DNA from: Pedobacter sp. ok626
GTDB lineage: Bacteria > Bacteroidota > Bacteroidia > Sphingobacteriales > Sphingobacteriaceae
Length of the DNA stretch: 64,000 nt
Reading direction: 5' to 3'
Assembly (NCBI RefSeq): GCF_900100435.1
Contig: NZ_FNEX01000019.1
Location: forward strand, 1 to 64,000
The position numbers and the translations under genes were made by a program. The notes under the pieces are model-generated. The model did no database searches. It was not told the origin of the DNA and saw only the letters and a list, made by a program, of their open reading frames with translations. Below are positions 8,722 to 17,266 of the stretch, piece after piece (within the stretch, counting starts at the first letter, position 1; each line of letters opens with the position of its first letter).

Positions 8722-9923
8722 AAAGCGCTAGTTAGCATTTTATAGCCAGATAAATACGCTTGATAATCTGTGTTCACTTTGTTGGCATATTTTTTTGCAT
8801 AGGCGATTAAGGGTTTATGCCATTCATGATGGGCAGCAAAAGCAGTTAGCTCATCGTTGATGGCAGATCCCTGGATACCACTGCTCCGGAGTTGCGATGA
8901 AGCTGTTAAGGTAGCCATATCAGCTAATACCATTTTCAAATCTTCAAGACGATTGACAAGCAGTTCAAAATGAATTTTATCGGCATAAGGCTGCATCTCC
9001 TGTAATACATAAGCGTCTTTCTTAAAAGTGGTTTTACTTAATAAGGCAGGAGATACATTTTGCATTCTATATTTATTGGTGATGATGCGTTTCGCTTCAG
9101 AATCCCAGCGGGGTTGATGGGTTTTATTATAGGGGGCAAGGGATGATGCCGCTGCTTGTTTAAGTTCAATCAGCAGGAAAGTATCTTTCGCTTTAATCCC
9201 CTGCAAAAGGAACATGTATCGCTTTAAGCCAACACTACCGGTCCCTGCAACGCGAAATGCGGCATCTTTAATGACATAGTTATTTGGCCAGTCCCGTGTG
9301 TTTTTTAACCAAACAGATACATGCGAGATCAGTGCTTCTTTTAGTTTCGGTTTTAATTTAAAATGAAGGATATTGTCGATTTTTATCGTCAATTTTTTGC
9401 GATCTGGATCTGTTATCTTTTTGATCAAATCCCTCTCCTTTCTTTTTTTAGCATTATTTAAGAAAAAGCGGACGACCCCTTTTGCTGTTCTGGGATCGAT
9501 GTAAAGGGCTTTACCTCTACTTAGAATTTCTGTGTATGTATTTAAAAATAGTGCGACCATTTCATCCGCCACCGTATTTTTCAGCTTTAGCGCATCAAAA
9601 GCCACATAAATACTGGTTAATACTCTTGCCAATTCCCAATTCAAGGGAGCCAGCATAGATTCATCAAAGTCATTCAGGTCAAAATAAACCATGCGGTTAT
9701 TCCCTTTAAAGCTGCCAAAGTTTTCGAGATGCAAATCACCGCAAATCCAGGTTAATGGAGAGGAGGGAAATTCCTCTGCTTGCGACAAGTCTTCGTAAAA
9801 TTGATGACAAGTTCCTCTAAAAAAGCGAAAGGGATTTTCTTTCATTGCTTTATACTTTAACTGAACCATGTCAGGAAGTAAATGGGCGTTGAATCTTGCA
9901 ATTCTATCAATAATTGTATCCAT
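8718..9923 (-). CDS. DUF2252 family protein (kinase-like fold)
   Basis: 401 residues, full length for the family. The hallmarks are FRGTCHQFY (35-43), ICGDLHLENFGSF (60-72), FDLNDFDE (81-88), and a mid-protein GTGSVGLKRYMFLLQG block. The GDxHxxNF and D-x-N-D-F-D strings resemble the catalytic loop and metal site of aminoglycoside-phosphotransferase/protein-kinase-like enzymes, so a small-molecule or protein kinase role is likely but the substrate is unknown. It follows the MgtC gene by about 15 bp in the same direction and is probably co-transcribed. Confidence 0.85.
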   Translation of the reverse strand: MDTIIDRIARFNAHLLPDMVQLKYKAMKENPFRFFRGTCHQFYEDLSQAEEFPSSPLTWICGDLHLENFGSFKGNNRMVYFDLNDFDESMLAPLNWELARVLTSIYVAFDALKLKNTVADEMVALFLNTYTEILSRGKALYIDPRTAKGVVRFFLNNAKKRKERDLIKKITDPDRKKLTIKIDNILHFKLKPKLKEALISHVSVWLKNTRDWPNNYVIKDAAFRVAGTGSVGLKRYMFLLQGIKAKDTFLLIELKQAAASSLAPYNKTHQPRWDSEAKRIITNKYRMQNVSPALLSKTTFKKDAYVLQEMQPYADKIHFELLVNRLEDLKMVLADMATLTASSQLRSSGIQGSAINDELTAFAAHHEWHKPLIAYAKKYANKVNTDYQAYLSGYKMLTSAF

Positions 9924-9938
9924 AATACCTTGTATAAA

Positions 9939-10592
9939 TTACCAGTTAAAGGAATCGATCGCTTGCTGGTCCAATAACCAATCATTAAATTCTTCTAGTT
10001 TATCTCCTTTCCCGCTTACCCGGACTTCCATTATCGTATGTTGGCTAGTGCGGGATACTTTTAGGCTATTGTACCGAAGTTTTAAGGTCCTAAACTGCTC
10101 ATGAACTTCAGCACAATCATTTTTATACTTAAAAACGATGCGGTAATCCCGATTTTGAAAACGATCATCTATCCAAAATTGGAAATAATCCATTACGTAT
10201 AAGATAAACAAAGTAAGTACAACAGAGAGGCCAGCAAGCGTATATTCTCCAATGCCAATCAGCATACCTATGGCAGCTGAAATCCAGATGGAGGCTGCGG
10301 TCGTAATTCCTGAAACACTAATGTTATTTCTAAATATTACACCAGCACCTAAAAAACCTATACCGGTAATGATATTGGCAGCTATCCTATCTCGGTTATC
10401 TTCAACCCCCAAAAGGTAGGAACATATGGTAAATATTGTAGAGCCGAAGCAGATCAATGCCAGTGTCCTGAACCCCGCAGATTTGCCCCGTATTTCTCTT
10501 TCAAAGCCCAATATGCTTCCACATACAACGGAAAGAAATATTTTCAATATTTCATCGTCATAGATTCGAGTAGCTAAAAAGATTTGATGCAT
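9939..10592 (-). CDS. MgtC/SapB family membrane protein
   Basis: About 217 residues from the ATG at 10592; the frame is open to a TTG at 10646, which would add 18 residues. The MgtC core is clear: LGFEREIRGKSAGFRTLALICFGS, then ANIITGIGFLGAGVIFRNNISVSGITTAASIWISAAIGMLIGIG, spanning four to five membrane segments, with a C-terminal ACT-like cytoplasmic domain (about the last 80 residues). MgtC proteins help cells under low magnesium or acid stress and interact with membrane ATPases; transport itself is not established. It is upstream of the DUF2252 gene in a probable two-gene operon. Confidence 0.88.
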   Translation of the reverse strand: MHQIFLATRIYDDEILKIFLSVVCGSILGFEREIRGKSAGFRTLALICFGSTIFTICSYLLGVEDNRDRIAANIITGIGFLGAGVIFRNNISVSGITTAASIWISAAIGMLIGIGEYTLAGLSVVLTLFILYVMDYFQFWIDDRFQNRDYRIVFKYKNDCAEVHEQFRTLKLRYNSLKVSRTSQHTIMEVRVSGKGDKLEEFNDWLLDQQAIDSFNW

Positions 10593-10708
10593 AGCAAACA
10601 GATGTTGTTTTATAACGTTTTTAGCGTTTAATTGTTTGCTATTCAATAGGCTGGAGCTCTAGTTACTTTTGCTAGTAAACATGGCATATTAGGAATGCTT
10701 TGTTTTTA

Positions 10709-10716
10709 TATATTTG
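10709..10716 (+). promoter_or_regulatory. -7 element TATATTTG directly before the start codon at 10721
   Basis: Exact match to the Bacteroidota consensus TAnnTTTG, ending 4 nt before the ATG. Transcription from it would begin at or very near the start codon. No good -33 TTG/TTTG at the usual spacing was found. Confidence 0.5.
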
Positions 10717-10720
10717 CTGT

Positions 10721-11284
10721 ATGTCATCACACCATATCATCAGAGAAAAACAAGAGCCTGCACTTTACATTCATCAATTTGGTGCTTTTAATGAAGAATA
10801 TCTAGGGCAATTATTAGAATGGAGCCCAACTTTGATCGTTAACGATTCGGTTTACGAAAAGGCCATCAGTATGGGCTTAAAGGTTGATGCAGTGGTAAAT
10901 GCTTCGGGTAATTATGCCTTTCAGGAAAACACGAGGGTGATTGAAGTTAAAACGGAAGAGCTGGATGCTGTGTTAGACTTCCTGATCGCAGAGAATTACC
11001 AGGCGGTTAATGTGATCGATACAAAAAGTAATTTAAGGGAACTGGGCAGCTACATTTCCGAAATCAACATTGTGGTGTTTACTGAAACGGAAAAGGCATA
11101 TGCCATAAAATCAGGATTTAAAGTCTGGAAGCCAAAAGGCAGTGTATTTAAAATCGAGGTGATCTCTTATTTCGAAACCAGTAATCTTAAGCAAGAAGAA
11201 AACGGGGACTTCGTCGTTATTAATGATGGCTTTGTAGAGTTTATTTTTACAACGGAGTATCTATTTATAAGTGAAGTGTTATGA
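10721..11284 (+). CDS. Thiamine pyrophosphokinase-like protein (divergent)
   Basis: 187 residues starting MSSHHIIREKQEPALYI; a TTG 21 nt upstream is less likely because the -7 box lies between them. The layout resembles the N-terminal alpha/beta domain and C-terminal beta-sandwich of thiamine pyrophosphokinases: WSPTLIVNDSVYEKAISMGLKVDAVV aligns with the region before the GDxDS motif, and EELDAVLDFLIAENYQAVNVID with the TD helix. The catalytic GDxDS string itself is not visible (VVNASGNYAF there), so the catalytic role is uncertain. It overlaps the next gene by 4 nt (ATGA). Confidence 0.5.
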   Translation: MSSHHIIREKQEPALYIHQFGAFNEEYLGQLLEWSPTLIVNDSVYEKAISMGLKVDAVVNASGNYAFQENTRVIEVKTEELDAVLDFLIAENYQAVNVIDTKSNLRELGSYISEINIVVFTETEKAYAIKSGFKVWKPKGSVFKIEVISYFETSNLKQEENGDFVVINDGFVEFIFTTEYLFISEVL

Positions 11285-11775
11285 TTCTTTTAAGAAACGG
11301 GAAAGAAGAGGATATTGAAAGTATCCAGAAGATGGCAAACAAAACCTGGCCTGCTGCTTACAGTGACATTATTTCGGCTGAGCAAATAGCATATATGCTA
11401 GATAAAATGTACAACAAGGGAGAGTTACTTTCGCAATTTCAAAAAGGCTATACTTTTTTAATTGCTGAAGAGAATGACGTCGATCTTGGCTTTGCCAGCT
11501 TTTCTATTCACGATTCGACTAACTGTATTTATAAATTACACAAATTATATGTGCTGCCCGAAGCTCATGGAAAAGGCCTGGGTAAACTGCTGATTAATGA
11601 GGTGGTGAATATGGTAAGAAGAGCGGGAGGAAAGTCGCTGGAGCTGAACGTAAATAGAGACAATAAGGCGACCAAATTTTATCTAAAAGCGGGCTTTAAT
11701 GTAAAAGAAACCGTTGACCTTGATATCGGTAACGGTTTCCTTATGAATGATTATGTAATGGAATTGGCGATCTAA
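11281..11775 (+). CDS. GNAT family N-acetyltransferase
   Basis: 164 residues covering one complete GNAT fold. The acetyl-CoA loop is YVLPEAHGKGLGKLLINEV (about residues 97-115), the R/Q-x-x-G-x-G/A type, followed by LELNVNRDNKATKFYLKAGF, the usual beta5-alpha4 region near the acetyl-CoA. The acceptor substrate cannot be told. Its ATG overlaps the stop of the upstream gene, so the two are translationally coupled. Its stop shares the tetramer CTAA with the convergent M28 peptidase gene. Confidence 0.88.
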   Translation: MILLRNGKEEDIESIQKMANKTWPAAYSDIISAEQIAYMLDKMYNKGELLSQFQKGYTFLIAEENDVDLGFASFSIHDSTNCIYKLHKLYVLPEAHGKGLGKLLINEVVNMVRRAGGKSLELNVNRDNKATKFYLKAGFNVKETVDLDIGNGFLMNDYVMELAI

Positions 11776-12728
11776 TCGTGCTTTTCTATTAGTCTAGGGA
11801 TTCTTGTTGGCGTATCCGTACCTTTTACAATACTCGTCGCGCTAAGCGCAATCGCTTTAACTGTGGCCAGAATGTTTTCTGAATCTAGTGTGCTGTACTC
11901 GTCTTTTACTGTGTGATATAACTGGTCTGTGTCTATCTGATCAGTACTAATGGTATGTGCCGGAACACCTAGTGCAGCAAGCGTGGCATTGTCACTTCTG
12001 TAAAACAGATTTTGTTTGATATAAGGATCCGGATGAAAAGTAAATGGTGTTCCAGCTAGATTTTTCTGAAGGATTTTGCCAAAGTCAGACTTGTCAAAGC
12101 CAGTAATAAAAGCGGTGTTTTTACCAAACTTGCTTTCCTTTCCAATCATTTCAATATTAAACATGGCAACTACATCGTCTGGATTCAATTTCTTTGAGAA
12201 ATATTTTGAGCCAAAGCCACCTAGTTCTTCTGCCGTAAAGGCCACGAAAATTAAAGTGCGCTCGTTGTTGTTTAGCTTTTTGTAATACTTTGCCAGCGCA
12301 ATCATTGCAGTGGTACCCGAAGCGTCATCATCGGCGCCATTGGCTATACTGTCTTGTTCATCGCTAGTAGCTTTTATAATTCCAAGGTGATCATAATGCC
12401 CCGAAAAGACAACCAATTCTTTGGCTTTAGACTTGCCTGGAATTATCCCTACAACGTTAAATAGTTGCTTCCCATCCCTTTCAAAGGTTTGTCTAAATCC
12501 GGGTTCACCTTCCATTGGTAAGAGTCCAATACTTTTAAACTCCGATTCGATAAAAGTTGCAGCCTTATCAATACCAGGACTAAAAGTGGCTCTTCCCTCC
12601 ATTTCGTCACTACTCAGCGTTTTTATTAGCCTGTCTACATATTCCTTATTGATGATTTTGTCGATGTTTTGAGCCCAGGCTAACTGGGTAAATAATAGCG
12701 CTAAAAGCGTATAAACAGTTTTTTTCAT
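11772..12728 (-). CDS. M28 family zinc aminopeptidase, secreted
   Basis: 318 residues with a signal peptide (MKKTVYTLLALLFTQLAWAQ). M28 zinc-site strings occur in order: SGHYDHLG (first His), GADDDASGTTAMI (bridging Asp), FTAEELGGFGSKYF (catalytic Glu and zinc Glu), then an Asp/His near the C-terminus (HTISTDQIDTDQLYHT). Such enzymes remove N-terminal amino acids from peptides in the periplasm or outside the cell. No PA or C-terminal sorting domain is present. It is a single gene with a 4-nt convergent overlap at its 3' end. Confidence 0.9.
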   Translation of the reverse strand: MKKTVYTLLALLFTQLAWAQNIDKIINKEYVDRLIKTLSSDEMEGRATFSPGIDKAATFIESEFKSIGLLPMEGEPGFRQTFERDGKQLFNVVGIIPGKSKAKELVVFSGHYDHLGIIKATSDEQDSIANGADDDASGTTAMIALAKYYKKLNNNERTLIFVAFTAEELGGFGSKYFSKKLNPDDVVAMFNIEMIGKESKFGKNTAFITGFDKSDFGKILQKNLAGTPFTFHPDPYIKQNLFYRSDNATLAALGVPAHTISTDQIDTDQLYHTVKDEYSTLDSENILATVKAIALSATSIVKGTDTPTRIPRLIEKHD

Positions 12729-12762
12729 TAGTTCAGTTTGATTATGTTGTTTTTAAATGGGC

Positions 12763-13884
12763 TTAGCTATCCCAATTATGATTTTGAAGGTCGTGATAGG
12801 CTTGACCCTTTATAATTTCTTTTCGTTTTTCAGTTTCAGTGGAAACTCGTGTTTCCTGTATTCCATCAATAACCGCGGTTTCATATTCACGATCTTTGTC
12901 GGATTCGTAAATTTGTGTAAGCTCTAAATTTTCCACCGATTTGTCGTACGGTCCTTTACTACTCATCAATTTTACGAAAACTGGCAGACATTCAAAGAAA
13001 ATAAATAATAAACCAATAAATGTAACGGCTAGATAAGTACTCATGTCTCTGGTTCCGTCGCGGTTAAAGCTAAGCTGTCCCAGGGCCCAATTCCTGTCTG
13101 CAAAACCGGCAATGCTGGTTAGACTATCCAGTTGTTTTCCCGTATATAGCTTTTCCGTCATCAGTCCATCAAACTGTTTGCGACCATCCACAAACTTCTC
13201 CAGGGCACGTACGTCGGCAGTTAAAGTATCTAGTTCTTTTTCCCGCTGCTGTAATTCGATTTCCTTTCTTTTGGCGTAAGGGCCATAGCCCATTATACCC
13301 GATGTTTCGGTCGTTTTATTGCCAAATATTTCAAAGTTAAGCTTCTCCCTGTCGGATTTTATGCCGTTGGCTGTCGAATCTCGCTGCGCTTTAGCATCGG
13401 CTAGCTTATTTAATTCTATGGCATATTTGTTTTCAAATGCGACGTTGAGGGTGTCAATTTGTGAGCGTTGGTTGTTGAGATAGCTTACCTTTAAGCGCTC
13501 TTTAATCTCTTTGTCGAATATTTTAAGCTCCAGTGGACGAGAAATGACAATCCCGATCATAATGGCTAGTAAAATACGAGGTGTAGCTTGTAGGATCTGT
13601 TTATTGGCGCTGGCGCTTTTATTGATGCTGGATACGATATATCGATCCATATTAAAAATGGCCAATCCCCAGATGATGCCAAAAAACACGGCAAAAAGTA
13701 CAGCCGCGGGATCACCTTTAAAAACAAAGTACATGGCATAGCCACCCGAAAGGGCTGCAAACAACCCGGTAAAGAATATGGTGGCGCCTATGCCTATATA
13801 TTTGTTGTGCTCAGTTGGGTGTTTTGCCAGGGTCGAAATGTGCGCACCGGAGCAAAACCAAAAGAAACGAGATATAGAATTCAT
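12763..13884 (-). CDS. DUF4407 domain membrane protein
   Basis: 373 residues from the preferred start MNSISRFFWFCSGAHIS; an in-frame ATG 33 nt upstream (13917) is possible. The Trp-Phe-Cys-Ser-Gly-Ala start, two close membrane segments (about 32-52 and 57-77), a third near 100-118, a long charged coiled-coil-like region with KELDTLTADVRALEKFVDG, and a final membrane segment (about 295-315) fit DUF4407 proteins. Their function is unknown. It lies 34 bp upstream of the M28 gene in the same direction and could share its transcript. Confidence 0.8.
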   Translation of the reverse strand: MNSISRFFWFCSGAHISTLAKHPTEHNKYIGIGATIFFTGLFAALSGGYAMYFVFKGDPAAVLFAVFFGIIWGLAIFNMDRYIVSSINKSASANKQILQATPRILLAIMIGIVISRPLELKIFDKEIKERLKVSYLNNQRSQIDTLNVAFENKYAIELNKLADAKAQRDSTANGIKSDREKLNFEIFGNKTTETSGIMGYGPYAKRKEIELQQREKELDTLTADVRALEKFVDGRKQFDGLMTEKLYTGKQLDSLTSIAGFADRNWALGQLSFNRDGTRDMSTYLAVTFIGLLFIFFECLPVFVKLMSSKGPYDKSVENLELTQIYESDKDREYETAVIDGIQETRVSTETEKRKEIIKGQAYHDLQNHNWDS

Positions 13885-14027
13885 GATGTAAAAAAACAAA
13901 GTTAATAAAGACTTCATATTAAACGCACGGGGTATTAAGTTGTTACAGAAATAAATAGCATATTGTTAGTGGAATTTCATATTCCAGATCAGGGGACCAT
14001 TTATTTCAGGAAGATGCTTGATTTAAT

Positions 14028-14035
14028 TATCTTTG
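14028..14035 (+). promoter_or_regulatory. -7 element TATCTTTG for the rhodanese gene
   Basis: Exact TAnnTTTG match, 15 nt before the ATG at 14051. It overlaps an alternative TTG start at 14033, which argues against that upstream start. Confidence 0.55.
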
Positions 14036-14050
14036 AAAAAATTGAATAAC

Positions 14051-14371
14051 ATGATAAAAGAAATAACAGTTCAAGAGCTTAAAGAAAAGATCGACAACAA
14101 TGAAGATTTTCAATTGATTGATGTAAGGGAAACATTTGAATATGAAACCTCAAACCTTAATGGCCTGAACATTCCTTTGGGTGGTATTTTAATCGAGGCA
14201 GATCAAATAGCGCAAGATAAACCAGTAATTTTCCAATGCAGAAGCGGTAAAAGAAGTGCTGCGGCAGTAATGCAATTGGAGCATCAATTGGGTTTAACCA
14301 ACCTTTATAACTTAAAAGGTGGTATCCTTGCATGGCAAGAAGCTTTTGATCCTAATATGCCTGTTTACTAA
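14051..14371 (+). CDS. Rhodanese-like single-domain protein
   Basis: 106 residues, one rhodanese domain. The DVRETFEYETSNLNGLNIPLG substrate-side region and the active-site loop FQCRSGKRSAAA, with catalytic Cys and the CRSGKR pocket, are intact, so persulfide/sulfur-transfer activity is plausible. There is no signal peptide, so it is cytoplasmic. The start MIKEITVQELK is chosen over an upstream TTG because the -7 box covers that TTG. It is followed after 2 nt by a small membrane-protein gene, suggesting one transcript. Confidence 0.88.
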   Translation: MIKEITVQELKEKIDNNEDFQLIDVRETFEYETSNLNGLNIPLGGILIEADQIAQDKPVIFQCRSGKRSAAAVMQLEHQLGLTNLYNLKGGILAWQEAFDPNMPVY

Positions 14372-14373
14372 GC

Positions 14374-14565
14374 ATGGGAAAGAAGATCGCATTAAACGTT
14401 TTTTATAACCTGGGTATCATCCTTTCCATTTTTGGAATGGTATGGGGTTATAACAATAAACAATATTTAGTAATTGGCTTATTCGTAATTACCGCTGCAT
14501 TTTTTCTTTATTTAAAGTTACAGCTGATAAAGGAAATGCGCAATAGTCTTAAAAACCGGAAGTAA
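14374..14565 (+). CDS. Small two-helix membrane protein (DUF6358-like, tentative)
   Basis: 63 residues with two hydrophobic helices (about 8-25 and 31-49) and a basic tail (KEMRNSLKNRK). It resembles a short conserved membrane family of Sphingobacteriaceae that may be DUF6358; the name is from memory and uncertain. No function is known. It follows the rhodanese gene by 2 nt, and its 3' end overlaps the convergent epimerase gene by 17 nt. Confidence 0.6.
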   Translation: MGKKIALNVFYNLGIILSIFGMVWGYNNKQYLVIGLFVITAAFFLYLKLQLIKEMRNSLKNRK

Positions 14566-15589
14566 ATAAAGAAGGGTTTATCCCTTCCAGCCCTAGCCCT
14601 GGCAGCTGACTTAGCTGGTATTTTCCCTCAATCATTTTAGGCGCGGTAAAAGGATTGTTTTTTGTTAGCCATGGCCCATCCAGGTCTGCCCAGTCGCACA
14701 ATGGCGCTAAGGCCATTCCTGCCTGTGTAGCACAAGATGTTTCGCTCATGCAGCCAATCAGTACTTTCATACCCATAGATTTGGCTTTAAGGATCATTTG
14801 ATGACCTTCATATATGCCGCCACTCTTCATCAGCTTAATGTTGATGCCGTGATAAGCGCCTCTTAAGCCTTCCAAATCTGACAATCGTTGTACCGCCTCG
14901 TCTGCTAAGATGGGGATCGGACTACGCCCTGTAAGCCATGCATTGCCCTCAAGATCGGCCTTATCCATGGGCTGCTCTATCAGTTGTACGCCCTGATCGT
15001 GTAACCAATAAATCATCTCTATAGCATGTTTCTTGTTTGTCCAGCCCTGATTGGCGTCAACATATAAAGGCAAGTCGCTCACACTTCTGATGGTGTTGAT
15101 CAGTTCTTTGTCGTTATCTCTTCCTAGTTTAATCTTTAAAACTTTAAAGCCATTGGCATCCGCCACTTTCTCTTTAATCACTTCCGCTGTATCAATACCA
15201 ATGGTATAAGAGGTTACTGGCATTTTTAATGGGTCGGCGCCATAAATCTCGTAACAAGGCTTATTTAGTAGTTTTCCGTTGATGTCATTCAAGGCAATAT
15301 CAATAGCTGCTTTAATCGCGGGATGCCCCTTTTCAATGCTATCGAGATAGTTGAGGGTCTCCTCAAAATTAAACGGATGAACAAAGCGATTCCAATCTAC
15401 CTTTTTTAAAAAGGCTACCGCTGTTTCTACACTTTCGCCCATATAGGGCACCATAGAAGCCTCGCCATAACCTTCAATATTTTCATAACTCAGCCGGATC
15501 AACATCACTGGCGTGCTTGTCCGCGAGAATTTGGCAATAGAAAATGGGTGTTTTAGTTCCAGGCTATAAGCGTTATAAGCAATCTTCAT
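14549..15589 (-). CDS. Dipeptide epimerase (L-Ala-D/L-Glu type), enolase superfamily
   Basis: 346 residues, with the enolase-superfamily capping domain (1-115) and barrel. Active-site strings are visible: FKVLKIKLGRD (catalytic Lys in KxK form), YVDANQGW, EQPM, ADEAV for the three metal ligands (Asp, Glu, Asp), and INIKLMKSGG with the second catalytic Lys. These fit the muconate-lactonizing-enzyme subgroup that racemises L-Ala-Glu dipeptides in peptidoglycan recycling. Exact dipeptide preference is not determined. It is a single gene. Confidence 0.88.
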   Translation of the reverse strand: MKIAYNAYSLELKHPFSIAKFSRTSTPVMLIRLSYENIEGYGEASMVPYMGESVETAVAFLKKVDWNRFVHPFNFEETLNYLDSIEKGHPAIKAAIDIALNDINGKLLNKPCYEIYGADPLKMPVTSYTIGIDTAEVIKEKVADANGFKVLKIKLGRDNDKELINTIRSVSDLPLYVDANQGWTNKKHAIEMIYWLHDQGVQLIEQPMDKADLEGNAWLTGRSPIPILADEAVQRLSDLEGLRGAYHGINIKLMKSGGIYEGHQMILKAKSMGMKVLIGCMSETSCATQAGMALAPLCDWADLDGPWLTKNNPFTAPKMIEGKYQLSQLPGLGLEGINPSLFTSGF

Positions 15590-15677
15590 GGTACGAAAGG
15601 CTTTTTAGTAATTTAAAAGTTATAAAAAGTAGTGCAAAAGCGAATGTAAAAATAATATACCTAATATTGTGCCCAGT

Positions 15678-16646
15678 ATGAATAGCACAATATACCAACC
15701 CTTTAAAAACTTCGATTTTAAGTATAAAAACTGCTTTTTAAGTGGAGATATCTTTAGTTCGCCAATTGAAGAAATAAATATACTACCTGCATGGCTGTTA
15801 GAAGTGGCAAACTTTAGTGGCGAAGAGCAGATTAAATTGCTCGACGAAAGTGTAAGGTCGTATAATGCTTTAAAGGTTCCTTGTAGCACTGAGGTTTTAA
15901 CGCAATTTATCCAGCCACTAGAAGATAAAATCTCTGATGCCTTTGCTAAGGGGTATGCTGGGGTATCTCAGTTGGATGAGCTTGATCTTTTTAAATGGAT
16001 TGGTAAGTTCATGTACAGCCTCATCTATATAGAAATGAATGGAGCTGTTCGCTTACAGCAGTTAAGTGATGATGGGTTAAACATGTCGCAAGGATTGATG
16101 CATAAGTTTGGTAATTTGAATACCATGATCCAGAGTATTTATAGGGATGTGGTGTTCGAAGATTTTACACCTTGGTCTATTGTGGTGGTTTCGCTTGAAG
16201 ATAAGGATACCCCTTTCAGCTTCAGAGATGAAATCAATACGCTTACTTTTTCATTAAAGCTTAAAGATTTTGGGATCATTGCCTGTCTGCAGGATAACGG
16301 TACCAATAAAAAATATCATCAGGAATTGCTTGATCAGATTGGGGCCTCCGCTTTAACCGCACCACAGTTTGAAGAGCTATGTGCCCGTTTCTTTTACTCG
16401 GCTTACCTGTTTAATCGCCTGCCGGAATATGCTATTATGCCCGTAGAAGGTTCTATTTACATAGATGCAATGCCACTTAAAGGTACTTTTAACAAACCTT
16501 TATTTGATCATTGGCAACATAAAACCTATGCACAGGTATTGCAGGATTTTTGGAAGCCTTGGGGACATACCTTGTTCGAAATCATTAAAGATCCGACCAA
16601 GCCAATCAGCTATTTCGATCCGGCTTCATTGCCAGAAACCAATTAA
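15678..16646 (+). CDS. Conserved protein of unknown function
   Basis: 322 residues from MNSTIYQPFKNFDF; a GTG 9 nt upstream is also possible. Soluble, no signal peptide, rich in aromatic residues, mostly alpha-helical by eye (LPAWLLEVANFSGEEQIKLL, then ELCARFFYSAYLFNRLPEYA). The family is not recognised. It shares the tetramer TTAA with the rhomboid gene on the other strand. Normal codon use and length support a real gene. Confidence 0.65.
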   Translation: MNSTIYQPFKNFDFKYKNCFLSGDIFSSPIEEINILPAWLLEVANFSGEEQIKLLDESVRSYNALKVPCSTEVLTQFIQPLEDKISDAFAKGYAGVSQLDELDLFKWIGKFMYSLIYIEMNGAVRLQQLSDDGLNMSQGLMHKFGNLNTMIQSIYRDVVFEDFTPWSIVVVSLEDKDTPFSFRDEINTLTFSLKLKDFGIIACLQDNGTNKKYHQELLDQIGASALTAPQFEELCARFFYSAYLFNRLPEYAIMPVEGSIYIDAMPLKGTFNKPLFDHWQHKTYAQVLQDFWKPWGHTLFEIIKDPTKPISYFDPASLPETN

Positions 16647-17260
16647 CCGATCTTAGCGAGTATCTGCGCTATGAAATGTGGGATCGCTCCAGGAACAATA
16701 AGCACGGTAACAATAAGGCCTGTTAATGCGCCAAAAAAGTGAGCATCGTGGTTAATGTTATCTCTGGATTGTTTTGAGGCATAAACACAGTATACAAGAT
16801 ATAATGGCCCGAAAATGATCGCCCAGATAGGTATTGGTATCGGGAATATGATCATCGAAGAGAATGGCTGAAATAAAATGTAGCTAAACAAGACAGCGCT
16901 GATGGCTCCAGAGGCGCCCAAGCTGTTGTACCACATGTCGTTTTTGTGCTTAATAACCGAAGGAATATCGCTTAATATCAAGCCAAAAATATATATGGTT
17001 GCAAACTGCCATGATCCGATCATTGCCTCTAGCTGAAAAGCAAAGAAGTAAAAGGTCATCATGTTAAAAATCAGGTGCATCCAGTCTGCATGAATCAGTC
17101 CGCTTGTCAATAAAGTATATACCTTAAATCTTCTCGAAACACTGTAGGGGTGCAGCATGAACTTGCCGTACAAATCCTGATTGTTAAAAGCATAAATGCT
17201 GGTTACAATAGTTAACAGGAAGATGATCGATGCAACAGGGGTATGAATTAAGTATTCCAT
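16643..17260 (-). CDS. Rhomboid family intramembrane serine protease
   Basis: 205 residues with six membrane segments. Key features are HLIFNMMTFYFFA (His-Asn in the second segment, oxyanion part), the catalytic Ser in NSLGASGAISAVL (GxSG), and the catalytic His in NHDAHFFGALTG. It cuts membrane-spanning substrates within the inner membrane; the substrate is unknown. It is 6 bp downstream of the outer-membrane beta-barrel gene in the same direction and is probably co-transcribed with it. Confidence 0.9.
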   Translation of the reverse strand: MEYLIHTPVASIIFLLTIVTSIYAFNNQDLYGKFMLHPYSVSRRFKVYTLLTSGLIHADWMHLIFNMMTFYFFAFQLEAMIGSWQFATIYIFGLILSDIPSVIKHKNDMWYNSLGASGAISAVLFSYILFQPFSSMIIFPIPIPIWAIIFGPLYLVYCVYASKQSRDNINHDAHFFGALTGLIVTVLIVPGAIPHFIAQILAKIG

Positions 17261-17266
17261 TCTAAA

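Noticed and set aside
13918..14050. Extended rhodanese start at TTG 14033
   Set aside because: That codon lies within the -7 promoter element TATCTTTG.
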